Assembly: GCA_900102115.1 (NCBI GenBank)
Contig: FNAW01000002.1
Coordinates: 620,001-684,000, forward strand
Length of the DNA: 64,000 bases
Source of the DNA: Blastococcus fimeti
Lineage (GTDB): Bacteria > Actinomycetota > Actinomycetes > Mycobacteriales > Geodermatophilaceae
Direction: 5' to 3'
The notes beneath the pieces were generated by a model, which had not been told where the DNA came from, made no database searches, and saw only the letters and a program-made list of their open reading frames with translations. The position numbers were made by a program, and so were the translations under genes. How positions within the stretch are numbered: position 1 is the first letter of the stretch; every line of letters starts with the position of its first letter. Positions 1 through 9,229 of this stretch are shown here, one piece after another.

Positions 1-467
1 AGCCCGAGCGTCGACCGCAGCCCGGTGACCACCCGCGCCCGCCGGCCGACGGCGATCAGGTCGGCGTTGCGCATCAGCTTCGACGTCGCCGCCACCATCT
101 CCGGCGTGAGCCCGGGCGCCAGTGCGGAGATCGCCGGCTCGTCCCCCTCGGCCGCCCAGCCGAGCAACCGGTCGCGGAACTCCCCCACCGTGAGCGAGGC
201 GACCGTCGCGAAGGCGGCCGCGTCGTGGGTGTCCAGGATCAGCCGGGTGACGTCGTCCTCCTCGTAGCCGACCAGCTGCTCCTCGAGGAACGTCGCCAGC
301 GGCAGGTCGGCGAGCACCGTCTGCGCCGCGACCCGCTCGGCCGCCGACTCCGCCGCGCACCCGGCCAGCACGTCGCCCGACCGCGCCGGGGTCGCCTTCG
401 CGAGCAGCTCGACCAGCGACGGGAACTCGAAGGTGTGCCCGCCCAGCGTCGTGCGTCGAACGGTCAC
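1..467 (-). CDS. eutB: Ethanolamine ammonia-lyase large subunit EutB (partial, N-terminal part)
   Basis: EutB is the large, catalytic subunit of adenosylcobalamin-dependent ethanolamine ammonia-lyase, which converts ethanolamine to acetaldehyde and ammonia. The minus-strand translation from the GTG at 467 contains RSGDVLAG, ERVAAQ.VL and NADLI blocks that match the start of EutB as I know it from E. coli. About 155 residues are present; the gene runs off the left edge. The start is set by a strong GAGGAGGT ribosome site and by a GTGA overlap with the permease stop (464-467), so the two are translationally coupled. No microcompartment shell gene is visible in the window. Recognition is by remembered family sequence, not by a search. 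Confidence 0.9.
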   Translation of the reverse strand, partial: MTVRRTTLGGHTFEFPSLVELLAKATPARSGDVLAGCAAESAAERVAAQTVLADLPLATFLEEQLVGYEEDDVTRLILDTHDAAAFATVASLTVGEFRDRLLGWAAEGDEPAISALAPGLTPEMVAATSKLMRNADLIAVGRRARVVTGLRSTLG

Positions 468-1921
468 CGCACCTCCTCGTCGGCGGCGGCCAGCAGCGCG
501 AACTCCTCCTCGGGCGCCGAGGCGACGAGGTGGTGGCGGCTGTAGAGCGCGAAGTAGCCGAGGAACAGCGCGTAGGCGGCCAGCGTCCACAGCGCCGCCT
601 CGACGTCGACCAGGAAGGTGGCCACCACCGCCGCGGCGGCCAGCACCAGGGCCACGCCCGTCGTCGCCACCCCGCCGGGCGTGCGGTACGGCCGCTCGAG
701 CTGCGGCTCGCGGCGGCGCAGCACGATGTGGCTGACCATCATGAGCACGTAGGAGACCGTCGCCCCGAAGACGGCCATGTTGAGCAGCATCGCGCCCTCG
801 CCGGTCAGCGACAGCACGAACCCGACGGCCCCGGGCACGAGCAGCGCCAGCACCGGGGCCTTGCGGCCGTTGGTCACCGACAGCGCCCGCGGCAGGTAGC
901 CCGCACGCGAGAGCGCGAAGGTCTGGCGCGAGTAGGCGTAGATGATCGAGAAGAAGCTGGCCACCAGGCCGAACAGCCCCGCGTAGTTGACGACGTCGGT
1001 GAGCCCGTCGGACGAGCCGGCCACCTGCAGCGCCTCCACCGGCGGGTTCCCGCTGGCCGACATCGCCTCCGATCCACCGGCCCCCGAGGTGAACACCAGC
1101 ATGAGGACGGCGAGGACGAGCAGCACGCCCATCGCCGCGACGATCCCCCGCGGCAGGGCGCGGGCCGGGTCCCGCGCCTCCTCCGAGGCCAGCGGCACGC
1201 ACTCGACGGCGAGGAAGAACCAGATGGCGAACGGGAACGCGGCCCAGACCCCCATCCACCCGTGCGGCAGGAAGTCCGAGGCGCCGGCGGCGTCGGTGGG
1301 GGCGATGTCGAGCAGGTTCGCGGAGTCGAACGCGGGGATGGCGCCGACCAGGTAGAGCACCAGCCCGGCGACGGCGACCGCGGCGATCGCCATCATGACC
1401 TTGAGCGCCTCCCCGACGCCCAGTAGGTGCACGCCGATGAACAGGGCGTAGGCGGCGAGGTAGACCCACCAGCCGTCGGTGATGCCGAACAGGCCGAGGG
1501 ACTCCACGTAGGCGCCGATGAAGGTGGCGATCGCCGCCGGGGCGATGGCGTACTCGATGAGCACGGCGACGCCGGTCGCGTAGCCGCCCCACGGGCCGAG
1601 CGCCCGCCGGGCGAAGGTGTAGCCGCCGCCGGCGGTCGGCAGCGCCGAACCGAGCTCGGCCAGCCCGAGCACCATCGCCCCGTACATCACGGCCATGAGG
1701 ACGACGGCGACCAGCAGCCCGCCGAACCCGCCCTCGGCCAGGCCGAAGTTCCACCCGGCGTAGTCACCGGAGATGACCGCGGCCACGCCGAGCCCGGCCA
1801 GGAGCACCCAGCCCGCCGTGCCGGTGCGCAGTTGCCGCTTCTGCAGGTAGCCCGCGTCGACCGCCTCGGCCTCGACCCCGGCGTGGTGGTGTGCGGCCCG
1901 GGCGGTGGGTTCGACGGTCAT
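464..1921 (-). CDS. eat: Ethanolamine permease (APC superfamily)
   Basis: 485-residue amino-acid/polyamine/organocation permease with about 12 hydrophobic segments. The N-terminal helix contains GVAAVISGDYAGWNFGL, a hallmark of the ethanolamine permease branch. It would import ethanolamine as a nitrogen or carbon source for the lyase encoded next. Its stop overlaps the eutB start by 4 bases, giving the order eat-eutB, probably with eutC beyond the edge. The start ATG (MTVEP) leaves a 122-base upstream gap to the next gene. This simple permease-plus-lyase arrangement is the actinobacterial ethanolamine pathway without carboxysome-like shells. The substrate is inferred from both the family signature and the neighbour. 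Confidence 0.88.
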   Translation of the reverse strand: MTVEPTARAAHHHAGVEAEAVDAGYLQKRQLRTGTAGWVLLAGLGVAAVISGDYAGWNFGLAEGGFGGLLVAVVLMAVMYGAMVLGLAELGSALPTAGGGYTFARRALGPWGGYATGVAVLIEYAIAPAAIATFIGAYVESLGLFGITDGWWVYLAAYALFIGVHLLGVGEALKVMMAIAAVAVAGLVLYLVGAIPAFDSANLLDIAPTDAAGASDFLPHGWMGVWAAFPFAIWFFLAVECVPLASEEARDPARALPRGIVAAMGVLLVLAVLMLVFTSGAGGSEAMSASGNPPVEALQVAGSSDGLTDVVNYAGLFGLVASFFSIIYAYSRQTFALSRAGYLPRALSVTNGRKAPVLALLVPGAVGFVLSLTGEGAMLLNMAVFGATVSYVLMMVSHIVLRRREPQLERPYRTPGGVATTGVALVLAAAAVVATFLVDVEAALWTLAAYALFLGYFALYSRHHLVASAPEEEFALLAAADEEVR

Positions 1922-2043
1922 GGCGGCGCCTCTCCGGTCATCCCCCGCGGCCCGGGGACGCCAGCCTGGCCCTGCCCACCGGTGCCCGGCAACGGGCTGC
2001 GACGTGTTGGAACACGGAGTTCACGTCGCCGCCGCGCGGCCGC

Positions 2044-2940
2044 TCAGATGCTGCGCCAGCGCCCCTCGGTCGCGTTGCCCGCGGGCTTCGACTCCAGCAC
2101 GTTCCCGGCGGTCGGCGGCGTCTCGTCCTTCGACACCGCCAGCTGCTGGAGCAGCGGTCCGACGAGGACGTCGTAGATGCCGGGCACGATCCGGAAGCCC
2201 GCGGTGACCACGTGGTTGAGGACGCCGGCCTGCACCACACGGCGCGGCCGGTCCAGCGTGGAGAGCACCCGGCGGGCGACCCGGAACGGCGAGTAGACCG
2301 GCGGTGGCGGCCGGCCGGTGTTGCCGGTCCACGACGCCGCCTGGCTGTAGATGGGGGTGTTCACCCCGCCGGGCTGCACGATCGAGATCGAGATGCCGGG
2401 CTCGTCGCGGGTCTCCACCTGCAGGGTGCGCACCAGGCCGAGCTGCCCCCACTTGGCGGCGACGTAGCTGCCCATCGTGGGCGCGGTGACGTTGCCCAGC
2501 AGCGAGTTGACGACGGTGAGGTGCCCGGCCTTCTGCGCGCGGAAGACCGGGAGGACGACGCGGGCGACGTTCGCGGTGCCGTGCAGCGCGGTGTCGACCA
2601 CCGTCTCGTACACCTCGCGCGGGACGTCCTCGATCCGCCCGTAGGCCATGACCTGCGCGGAGTGCACCACCACGTCGAGCCGGCCGAAGCGCCCGGTCGC
2701 GGCGGTGACCGCGGCACGGACCTGGTCCTCGTCGGTGACGTCGCCGGCGCAGACCACGACCTCCTTCGCACCGGCCGCCCGCATCTCGACGGCGGCCTCC
2801 TCGAGAGAGGCCCGGTCGCGCGACATCAGCACCAGCTGGGCGCCGCGGCCGGCCAGCTCCAGGCCGGTGGCGCGGCCGATGCCGCTGGAGGCGCCGGTGA
2901 CCACGACGGTCAGCGGTGCGTCGTCGGGAGGGATCGGCAT
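2044..2940 (-). CDS. SDR family oxidoreductase (298 aa)
   Basis: Classical short-chain dehydrogenase/reductase. The cofactor motif TGASSGIG lies near residues 15-22, the NAG-like position reads HSAQV, the catalytic Ser is in NSLLG and the catalytic Tyr/Lys pair is in YVAAKWG. At 298 residues it is longer than the usual 250, with a C-terminal extension reminiscent of the SDR subgroup often annotated as short-chain dehydrogenase without known substrate. It probably acts in the cytoplasm with NADP(H), since the first strand is not followed by an acidic residue. It has no operon partner: its start lies 64 bases from the convergent-side neighbour at 3005. Substrate cannot be told from sequence. 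Confidence 0.85.
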   Translation of the reverse strand: MPIPPDDAPLTVVVTGASSGIGRATGLELAGRGAQLVLMSRDRASLEEAAVEMRAAGAKEVVVCAGDVTDEDQVRAAVTAATGRFGRLDVVVHSAQVMAYGRIEDVPREVYETVVDTALHGTANVARVVLPVFRAQKAGHLTVVNSLLGNVTAPTMGSYVAAKWGQLGLVRTLQVETRDEPGISISIVQPGGVNTPIYSQAASWTGNTGRPPPPVYSPFRVARRVLSTLDRPRRVVQAGVLNHVVTAGFRIVPGIYDVLVGPLLQQLAVSKDETPPTAGNVLESKPAGNATEGRWRSI

Positions 2941-3004
2941 GGGGGCGGTTCAGCTCCTCGGCTGGGTGGTGCGTCCGGGCACGACTACCCGTGCGCCTCC
3001 GGGG

Positions 3005-3409
3005 TCAACCGGGCGCGACCTCGTCCAGCCGGGCGAGCAGCCACCCCGGCCCCGTGACCGCGGCCTCCGCCGGCAACCGGGCGCGCAGCCCGCGGTCGGC
3101 GGTGACCACGAGCACGGCCCGACCGGCGGCCGCGAGGGCGCCCGCCTCCGTCACGAGCGCGTCGTCCCCGCTCCCCGTCGCGCGCACCACGCCGACCGCC
3201 GCCGGAGCGGTCGCGTCGCGGGCCTGCCCCTCCAGCACGGCGACCACCGCCGTGCAGGTCAGCGGCCCGCCGTCCGGGCCGACGAGGGAACGGCCGACGA
3301 GCCCGGCGAGCCGCTCGAGCAGGCGGGTCGCGGCACCCGCACGGTCCCGCCACCAGCCGTCCGGGCGCGCGCCGACGACGTTGGCCGTGTCGACCAGGAG
3401 CACCGTCAT
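3005..3409 (-). CDS. Small NYN/PIN-like domain protein
   Basis: 134-residue protein starting at ATG 3409, chosen because of the AAGGAGGG ribosome site just upstream. The N-terminus LLVDTANVVG places Asp7 and Asn10 where NYN/PIN-fold nucleases bind metal, followed by PDGWWRDRAG, and a second acidic cluster VTADRGLRAR sits near residue 105. This layout matches the small actinobacterial proteins annotated as NYN-domain or 'NTP pyrophosphohydrolase'. An RNA- or nucleotide-directed hydrolase is likely but the substrate is unknown. It is divergent from the membrane protein gene at 3539, with 129 bases between them holding both promoters. Confidence 0.75.
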   Translation of the reverse strand: MTVLLVDTANVVGARPDGWWRDRAGAATRLLERLAGLVGRSLVGPDGGPLTCTAVVAVLEGQARDATAPAAVGVVRATGSGDDALVTEAGALAAAGRAVLVVTADRGLRARLPAEAAVTGPGWLLARLDEVAPG

Positions 3410-3538
3410 GCGCCCTCCTTCCCGTTCGCCCGTCCGGGGGACGTGGGCCCCGGTGCCGTTTGCGGGCCGCCTGCCGGGCAATCCCGCCGGGCGTCCGGGG
3501 GGATCGACGCACGATGCACGTCTCGTCAGGAGACCACC

Positions 3539-4186
3539 ATGGCCGGCACCGACTCCACCCTGCCCCAGCGCGACGAGACCCTCGTGCAGCCCGTCGCGGC
3601 GGAGCGACCCACGCCCCGGCACGCCGCCCCGCCGTCGGCCCGCGACGCCGTCGCCGCCCAGCGCGCCTCGTTCGGCGGCATCCGGTGGGGCGCGGCCTTC
3701 TTCGGCTGGCTGTCGGCCAACGGCCTCGCCGTCCTGCTGATCGCACTGCTCGGGGCCGGCGGGGTCGTGCTCGGCCTGGCGCAGGGCGTGGACACCGCCG
3801 ACGAGGCCGCCGCCCGGGCCGAGACGATCGGCCTCGGCGGCGCGATCGCCCTCCTCGTCGTGCTGTTCGTGGCCTACCTGGCCGGCGGGTACGTCGCCGG
3901 CCGGATGGCCCGTTTCGACGGTGCCCGCCAGGGCCTCGCCGTGTGGCTGATCGGGTTGGTCGTCGTCCTGGTGCTCGCGGGCGCCGGCGCGATCGCCGGC
4001 GCCCAGTACAACGTGCTGCAGGAACTCGACCTCCCGCGCATCCCGGTCGACGAGGGCACCGCGACCACCGGCGGGCTGATCACCCTCGCCGCCGTCCTGC
4101 TGGCCACCCTGCTCGGCGCGCTGCTGGGCGGCAAGGTGGGCGACCGCTACCACCGCAAGGTGGACCGCGCGGGCTTCCCCGCCTGA
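3539..4186 (+). CDS. Membrane protein, four predicted helices (YrzE/TIGR04086-like)
   Basis: 215 residues from ATG 3539, preceded by an AGGAG site. A hydrophilic N-terminal tail of about 55 residues is followed by four hydrophobic segments (about 56-85, 100-123, 135-155 and 180-200). Gly-rich helices such as AYLAGGYVAGRMARFDGARQ are typical of small YrzE/TIGR04086-type membrane proteins of unknown function common in actinobacteria. The C-terminus after the last helix is short and basic. No enzymatic motif is visible. It stands alone between divergent and codirectional neighbours. Confidence 0.7.
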   Translation: MAGTDSTLPQRDETLVQPVAAERPTPRHAAPPSARDAVAAQRASFGGIRWGAAFFGWLSANGLAVLLIALLGAGGVVLGLAQGVDTADEAAARAETIGLGGAIALLVVLFVAYLAGGYVAGRMARFDGARQGLAVWLIGLVVVLVLAGAGAIAGAQYNVLQELDLPRIPVDEGTATTGGLITLAAVLLATLLGALLGGKVGDRYHRKVDRAGFPA

Positions 4187-4210
4187 CCCGGCGCTCCTAC
4201 GCTCGCGGGC

Positions 4211-4480
4211 ATGTGCCGGAACATCCGTCCGCTCTCCAACTTCGAGCCGCCGGCGACCCCCGACGAGGTCCACGCCGCCGCCCTGCAGTACGTGCGCAAG
4301 ATCAGCGGGACGACGAAGCCGTCGCGGGCCAACACCGAGGCGTTCGACCGCGCCGTCGAGGAGATCGCCGAGGTCTCCGCGCGGCTGCTCGACGCCCTGG
4401 TGACGACCGCACCTCCCAAGGACCGCGAGGTCGAGGCGGCGAAGGCCCGCGAGCGGGCTGCGCTGCGCTACGGCACCTGA
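4211..4480 (+). CDS. DUF2277 family protein
   Basis: 89 residues starting MCRNIRPLSNFEPPAT, the fixed beginning of DUF2277 proteins, which are short and helical (AALQYVRKISG, then AFDRAVEEIAEVSARLL). The exact match of the N-terminal block fixes the ATG start at 4211. The family has no assigned biochemical role. It lies 24 bases after the preceding membrane protein gene and could be co-transcribed with it. Confidence 0.85.
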   Translation: MCRNIRPLSNFEPPATPDEVHAAALQYVRKISGTTKPSRANTEAFDRAVEEIAEVSARLLDALVTTAPPKDREVEAAKARERAALRYGT

Positions 4481-4532
4481 ACCGGCTCGCCGGGGCGGGA
4501 ATGCTTGAGCCTTCATGCAGCTTGACCGGCGC

Positions 4533-5390
4533 ATGACCTCCTACGCCGTCACCGGCGCCACCGGGCACCTCGGCCGCCTCGCCGTCACGCACCTGCTCGA
4601 CCGCGGGATCCGCGCCGCGGACGTCGTCGCCGTCGTCCGGGACGCCGGCAAGGCCGCCGACCTCGCCGAGCGTGGCGTGCAGGTGCGCGCGGCCGACTAC
4701 GACGACGCAGCAGCCGTGAAGGCGGCGCTCGCCGGCGTCGACCGGCTGCTCTTCGTCTCCGGCAGCGAGGCCGGCCGGCGGGAGGCCCAGCACCGCAACG
4801 TCGTCGCCGCCGCGCAGGCCGGCGGCGTGCAGCGGATCGCCTACACGTCCATCGCCCGCGCCGACAGCAACAGCACGCCGCTGGCCATCGAGCACCGGGC
4901 CACGGAGGAGATGCTGCGCGGGTCGGGCATCGACACCGTGCTGCTCCGCAACAGCTGGTACGTCGAGAACTACACCGCCCAGCTGGAGCAGTACCGCGCG
5001 ACGGGCGCGATCGTGGGCGCCGCCGGCGAGGGCCGGGTGGCTGCCGCTCCCCGGGCCGACTACGCCGAGGCCGCTGTCGCGGCCCTGCTGGCCGACGTCC
5101 CCGGGTCGGCGACCTACGAGCTGGGCGGCCCGGCGTTCACGATGTCCGAGCTCGCCGCCGTCCTCGGTGACGTGACCGGCACCGACCTGGCCTACCGCGA
5201 CCTCTCCCCCGCGGACTTCCGCGCCGGCCTGGTGGCCGCCGGCCTCGACGAGGGGACGGCGGAGTTCGTGCTCGCCCTCGAATTGGCCACCGCCGCGGGC
5301 GAGCTGGACGTCCCGTCGACCGACCTCGAACGGCTCCTCGGCCGGCCCGCCACCGATCTGCGCAGCGCGCTGACCGCGCTGGTGGGGTGA
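4533..5390 (+). CDS. NmrA-type SDR, NAD(P)H:quinone oxidoreductase (QorB-like)
   Basis: About 285 residues. The N-terminus YAVTGATGHLGRLAV is the NmrA/atypical SDR nucleotide-binding motif (TGATGxLG), and the body (YTSIARADSNSTPLAIEHRATE, LLRNSWYVENY) follows the QorB/YtfG quinone oxidoreductase 2 pattern. It probably reduces small quinones or serves as a redox sensor in the cytoplasm. I placed the start at ATG 4533 because the family begins a few residues before the motif; an in-frame ATG at 4515 is equally possible and neither has a good ribosome site. The MarR/HxlR regulator that often accompanies qorB is not adjacent here. Confidence 0.82.
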   Translation: MTSYAVTGATGHLGRLAVTHLLDRGIRAADVVAVVRDAGKAADLAERGVQVRAADYDDAAAVKAALAGVDRLLFVSGSEAGRREAQHRNVVAAAQAGGVQRIAYTSIARADSNSTPLAIEHRATEEMLRGSGIDTVLLRNSWYVENYTAQLEQYRATGAIVGAAGEGRVAAAPRADYAEAAVAALLADVPGSATYELGGPAFTMSELAAVLGDVTGTDLAYRDLSPADFRAGLVAAGLDEGTAEFVLALELATAAGELDVPSTDLERLLGRPATDLRSALTALVG

Positions 5391-5454
5391 GGCACACCGA
5401 TCGGTCGTGCACAACGGGAGTGGGGCGCACCGCCCCCGGGTACGGACTCCCCTC

Positions 5455-5916
5455 GTGACCTCCTCCACCGCGCCCGCGGCCGCTGCCGCCACCGGCGGCG
5501 CCACCCGCTGCCCCGACTGCACCGACGGGCTCGGCCAGCCGCGCGAGGTGAAGCCGGGCAGCTTCCGCCAGCGGGTGCACGCCAACCGCAGCGTGGCCCT
5601 CGCCTGGCGCATCGGCGTCTTCGTCGTCGGTCTGCTGTTCGTGGCCCTGGGCCTCGCGCTGACGGTGCTGCCCGGGCCGCTCACGATCCCGCCGGTGCTG
5701 CTCGGCCTGTGGGTGTGGTCGACCGAATTCGCCTGGGCGGCGCGGTTCTTCGCGACGTTCCGCCGCAAGGCCTCCGACGCCTGGGTGCACGCCAAGCAGC
5801 ACCCGGTGAGCTCGCTGGCGATCACCGTCGGCGGGCTGGCCGCCGCGGGTGTCGCGTTCTGGGCCGTCGGCCACTACGAACTGGTCGACAGGGCGACGAC
5901 CGCGCTCGGCTTCTAG
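5455..5916 (+). CDS. PGPGW family transmembrane protein
   Basis: 153 residues from GTG 5455. Ahead of the membrane part is a CPDCTDGLG cysteine pair, then the helix FVVGLLFVALGLALTVLPGP with the conserved LPGP turn and a second helix, which is the signature of putative transmembrane proteins of the PGPGW family. A third hydrophobic segment (SLAITVGGLAAAGVAFWAVG) follows. Function of the family is unknown. An in-frame upstream start at 5407 would add 16 residues with no family character, so the GTG is preferred. Confidence 0.75.
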   Translation: MTSSTAPAAAAATGGATRCPDCTDGLGQPREVKPGSFRQRVHANRSVALAWRIGVFVVGLLFVALGLALTVLPGPLTIPPVLLGLWVWSTEFAWAARFFATFRRKASDAWVHAKQHPVSSLAITVGGLAAAGVAFWAVGHYELVDRATTALGF

Positions 5917-6000
5917 GCCCCGCTCCGCCCGTTCCGGCGCCGGCATCGTCGTAGGCCCACCCCACCATCTGGCCATCGCCCCCAGAGAGTGGAGCAGGCC

Positions 6001-6381
6001 ATGGACCGGACGAGCGCCATCACGCAGATGCACCAGGGCTATCTCGACGCGCACGATCTGCTCGTCGCCGGCACCAGGCCGGGTGACATCCCTGAGGTCG
6101 CCGCGTTCATGGCACGGCTGGACGAGGACACGGTCTTCCGCTTCCCCTCGCTCCAGCTCGAGCTCCACGGCCGCGCAGCGATCGAGGAGTTCATGGTCGA
6201 GGCGCGGCAGGCCACCGGGATGCGCGAGACGTCGGAGCGGGTGGTCGAGCACGGGAACCTCGTGGTCTCGTTCAACCGGAGCTCGATGGCCGGCGGCGGA
6301 GGCACCGCCGAGGTCCCGGTCGTCGCGGTATTCCAGTTCGACGGCGACCGGGTGTCCGGGTTCTGGGGCTTCGCCGGCTGA
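6001..6381 (+). CDS. SnoaL/NTF2-like protein
   Basis: 126 residues from ATG 6001, chosen for the GGAGCAG ribosome site just before it. The N-terminal helix, the central FRFPSLQLELHGRAAIEEFM strand-helix unit and the C-terminal beta strands (LVVSFNRS, VPVVAVFQFDGDRVSGFWGF) fit the cone-shaped NTF2/SnoaL fold. Such proteins are small isomerases, hydrolases or binding proteins; no catalytic residue can be assigned. The gene stands alone between 5916 and 6441. Confidence 0.7.
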   Translation: MDRTSAITQMHQGYLDAHDLLVAGTRPGDIPEVAAFMARLDEDTVFRFPSLQLELHGRAAIEEFMVEARQATGMRETSERVVEHGNLVVSFNRSSMAGGGGTAEVPVVAVFQFDGDRVSGFWGFAG

Positions 6382-6440
6382 GGACCGGTTCCCGGACCTG
6401 ACAACGACCGCTCCGGGCCGTGACGGAGACCGGCCGGCCC

Positions 6441-6671
6441 TCAGGTCGGCCCGACCTCCGTCGGGTCCGGCGTGCGGAACGGCGGGTCGTCCGGCGCGTC
6501 GCCGGGCTCTCCCGCGGCGGTGTCCACCGGCGCCTCCTCCGGGCGGTCGGGCTCTTCCCCGCCCACCCCGAAGCCCTCCGCGGGCGGTGGCGCACCGGCT
6601 CCGGGATCGGCGGCCGGGATCCCCTCGTCGGGAGTTCCCACGTTCGGCTCGAACGGCATCGACATCGACAT
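6441..6671 (-). CDS. Small acidic Pro/Gly-rich hypothetical protein
   Basis: 76 residues from ATG 6671 (MSMSMPFEPN), with two more in-frame ATGs at 6665 and 6659. Composition is dominated by Pro, Glu, Asp, Ala and Gly, as in intrinsically disordered proteins. It lies opposite to both neighbours in an otherwise empty stretch and has a weak TAGGGCGG ribosome site. I do not recognise it. It could be a real disordered protein or chance coding in high-GC DNA. Confidence 0.4.
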   Translation of the reverse strand: MSMSMPFEPNVGTPDEGIPAADPGAGAPPPAEGFGVGGEEPDRPEEAPVDTAAGEPGDAPDDPPFRTPDPTEVGPT

Positions 6672-6862
6672 GCCGGCCGCCCTACCCGCACCGCGCGTGT
6701 CCGCACCCCGCGCGACGCAGCGTTCCCCGTCCCGTCGCCGGGCGGCCACCCGCCGTTGGCCCCCCGCGGGTGGGGACGGACGACCGCCGATGAGTTGAGC
6801 GCGCCTCTCCCGTCCTACCTCCCGTGCGGCCTCCCCGGCCGCAGAGGAGCACAGGAGGCGCA

Positions 6863-7897
6863 GTGACGATCGCAGAGGTTGCCGCCGTCCGGGGGGCCGG
6901 CGGCGCATCCGGGGAACCGGCCATCGAGACCGAGGGCCTGGTCAAGCTCTTCGGCGCGACGCGGGCGGTCGACGGCGTCGACCTGGTCATCCCGCGCGGC
7001 GGCGTCCACGGGTTCCTCGGGCCCAACGGGGCCGGCAAGACCACGACCATCCGGGTGCTCGCCACCCTGATCCGCCCTGACGCGGGCACGGCGCGGGTCT
7101 TCGGGCACGACGTGGTGCGCGAGGCCGACGCGGTCCGCGCCCGGGTCAGCCTGACCGGCCAGTTCGCCTCGCTGGACGAGGACCTCACCGGCGACGAGAA
7201 CCTCCGGCTGCTGGCCCGTCTGCTGGGCTATCCGCGCGCCGAGGGGCGGGCGCGGGCCGAGCAGCTGCTCGCCGCCTTCGGGCTCACCGACGCCGCGGGC
7301 AAGCAGGTGAAGAAGTACTCCGGCGGCATGCGGCGGCGGATCGACATCGCCGCCAGCATCGTCGTCCGCCCCGACCTGATCTTCCTCGACGAGCCCACGA
7401 CCGGTCTGGACCCGCGCAGCCGCAACCAGGTGTGGGAGGTCATCCGCGCGCTGGTCCGCGGCGGGACGACGGTGCTGCTCACCACCCAGTACCTCGACGA
7501 GGCCGACCAGCTCGCCGACCGGATCTCGGTCATCGACGCCGGCCGCGTGGTCGCCGAGGGCACCCCGGGCGAGCTCAAGGCCTCGGTCGGCACCGGCACG
7601 TTGCAGGTCCGGGTGCGGCGGCCCGACCAGCGGGCGCAGGCCCGCGACCTGCTGCAGCGGGTGCTCGGCGTCGAGGTCCGCGAGCAGAGCGACCCGGCCG
7701 GCCTCACCGTGGGCATCGGCGACGCCGGGCCCGTCGCGCAGGCCCTCGCGGCGCTGGCGGACGCCGACATCGGCCTGGCGCAGTACGCGCTGGGCCAGCC
7801 CAGCCTGGACGAGGTCTTCCTGGCGCTCACCGGGCACACCGCCGAGTCCGTTCTGCCGTCCGCCGACAGCCAGCCCTCCGAGGAGACCCCGGCATGA
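6863..7897 (+). CDS. DrrA-type ABC transporter ATP-binding protein
   Basis: 344 residues from GTG 6863, preceded by AGGAGG. Walker A is GPNGAGKTT, the signature YSGGMRRR, and Walker [13 protein letters not shown]. The order and the C-terminal regulatory region (about 235-344) match the daunorubicin-resistance DrrA subfamily, which powers ABC-2 exporters of antibiotics or lipids. The stop overlaps the permease start by ATGA (7894-7897), so the pair forms a translationally coupled exporter. The exported compound is unknown; no antibiotic synthesis genes are nearby, so general drug or lipid efflux is likelier. Confidence 0.92.
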   Translation: MTIAEVAAVRGAGGASGEPAIETEGLVKLFGATRAVDGVDLVIPRGGVHGFLGPNGAGKTTTIRVLATLIRPDAGTARVFGHDVVREADAVRARVSLTGQFASLDEDLTGDENLRLLARLLGYPRAEGRARAEQLLAAFGLTDAAGKQVKKYSGGMRRRIDIAASIVVRPDLIFLDEPTTGLDPRSRNQVWEVIRALVRGGTTVLLTTQYLDEADQLADRISVIDAGRVVAEGTPGELKASVGTGTLQVRVRRPDQRAQARDLLQRVLGVEVREQSDPAGLTVGIGDAGPVAQALAALADADIGLAQYALGQPSLDEVFLALTGHTAESVLPSADSQPSEETPA

Positions 7898-8751
7898 CCG
7901 CCGTCGCCAGCACCCCGACCCCGACCGCGAGCCACTGGACGCCGGACACCGCCGCGGTGCACGAGGCCCTCGTCGCGGGCGCCCGTCCGCGGCCGCAGGG
8001 ACCGTTCGCCGCCTCGGCCACCTTCGGCTGGCGGACGCTGCTGCGGATCAAGCACGTGCCCGAGCAGCTCTTCGACGTCACCGCGTTCCCGGTGATGATG
8101 ACGCTGATCTTCACGTTCCTGTTCGGCGGCGCCCTGGCCGGCTCGGTGGACGCCTACATCCAGTTCTTCCTCCCCGGGATCCTGGTGCAGAGCATCCTGA
8201 TGATCACGATGTACACCGGGGTCGCGCTGAACACCGACATCGAGAAGGGCGTCTTCGACCGCATCCGGTCGCTGCCCGTGTGGCGGCCCTCGGCGCTGGT
8301 CGGTGCCCTGCTGGGCGACGTCCTGCGGTTCACGCTCGCCTCGGCGGTGATCATCTCGCTCGGTCTGCTGCTGGGCTTCCGGCCCGACGGCGGCCCGCTG
8401 GGCGTGCTCGGCGCGGTGGGACTGCTGCTGGTGTTCGCCTTCGCGCTGGGCTGGATCTGGACCTTCCTCGCCCTGCGGCTGCAGACGCCGAACGCGGTCA
8501 TGGGCTGGTCGATGCTCGTCATCACCCCGCTCACCTTCGGCAGCAACATCTTCGTCGACCCCTCGACGATGCCCGGCTGGCTGCAGGCCTTCGTCGACGT
8601 CAACCCGGTCTCCCACCTGGTGACGGCGGTGCGCGGGCTCATGCACGGCCAGTCGATGGCCGGGGACGTCGGCATGGTGCTGCTCTGGTCGGTGCTGCTG
8701 GTGGCGGTGCTCGGCCCGCTGACGATGCGCCGGTACGGCAACCGGAGCTGA
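7894..8751 (+). CDS. ABC-2 type permease (DrrB-like)
   Basis: 285 residues with about 60 cytoplasmic N-terminal residues then six hydrophobic segments. The ABC-2 signature region reads [18 protein letters not shown], a motif typical of DrrB, and near the C-terminus [16 protein letters not shown]. It forms the membrane channel for the ATPase encoded immediately upstream, with which it shares a 4-base overlap. Together they make a complete exporter (two ATPases plus two permeases). Substrate unknown. Confidence 0.9.
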   Translation: MTAVASTPTPTASHWTPDTAAVHEALVAGARPRPQGPFAASATFGWRTLLRIKHVPEQLFDVTAFPVMMTLIFTFLFGGALAGSVDAYIQFFLPGILVQSILMITMYTGVALNTDIEKGVFDRIRSLPVWRPSALVGALLGDVLRFTLASAVIISLGLLLGFRPDGGPLGVLGAVGLLLVFAFALGWIWTFLALRLQTPNAVMGWSMLVITPLTFGSNIFVDPSTMPGWLQAFVDVNPVSHLVTAVRGLMHGQSMAGDVGMVLLWSVLLVAVLGPLTMRRYGNRS

Positions 8752-8783
8752 GCGCGCTCGGCGGCCTCGGGTACGAAGGGGGC

Positions 8784-9227
8784 GTGACCGTCAGCCCCGT
8801 CCTGCGCCGCGCCCGCTTCGCCGAGCTCTCCCCGTTCGAGGTGTACCGGCTGTGCCGGCTGCGCGTCGACGTCTTCGTGGTCGAGCAGGCCTGCCCCTAT
8901 CCGGAGCTGGACGGCCGCGACCTCGAGCCCACGACCGAGCACCTGTGGTTCGAGGCCGACGGCGAGGTGGCCGCGCTCATCCGGGTGCTGGAGAACGGGG
9001 AGAGCCGCGCGATCGGCCGGGTCGTCACCGCGCCGGCCTTCCGCGGACAGGGGCTGGCGGCCCGGCTGATCGAGCTCGCCGTCACCGACCACGGCGACGG
9101 CCCGCTCACCCTGGGGGCCCAGGCCCACCTCGAGGGCTGGTACGAGCGCTTCGGCTTCCGGCGCAGCGGTCCGGGCTACGACGAGGACGGCATCCCGCAC
9201 GTACCCATGCGCCGCGAGCCCGGCTGA
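8784..9227 (+). CDS. GNAT family N-acetyltransferase (ElaA-like)
   Basis: 147 residues from GTG 8784. The N-terminal block YRLCRLRVDVFVVEQACPYPELDGRDLE is the ElaA signature, and the acetyl-CoA loop is FRGQGLAARL. The C-terminal GWYERFGFRRSGPGYDEDGIPH is also diagnostic. ElaA-type proteins acetylate an unknown small acceptor. It follows the exporter by 32 bases and could be read through from it. It is convergent with the rhodopsin gene, with only 2 bases between the stops. Confidence 0.87.
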   Translation: MTVSPVLRRARFAELSPFEVYRLCRLRVDVFVVEQACPYPELDGRDLEPTTEHLWFEADGEVAALIRVLENGESRAIGRVVTAPAFRGQGLAARLIELAVTDHGDGPLTLGAQAHLEGWYERFGFRRSGPGYDEDGIPHVPMRREPG

Positions 9228-9229
9228 GC

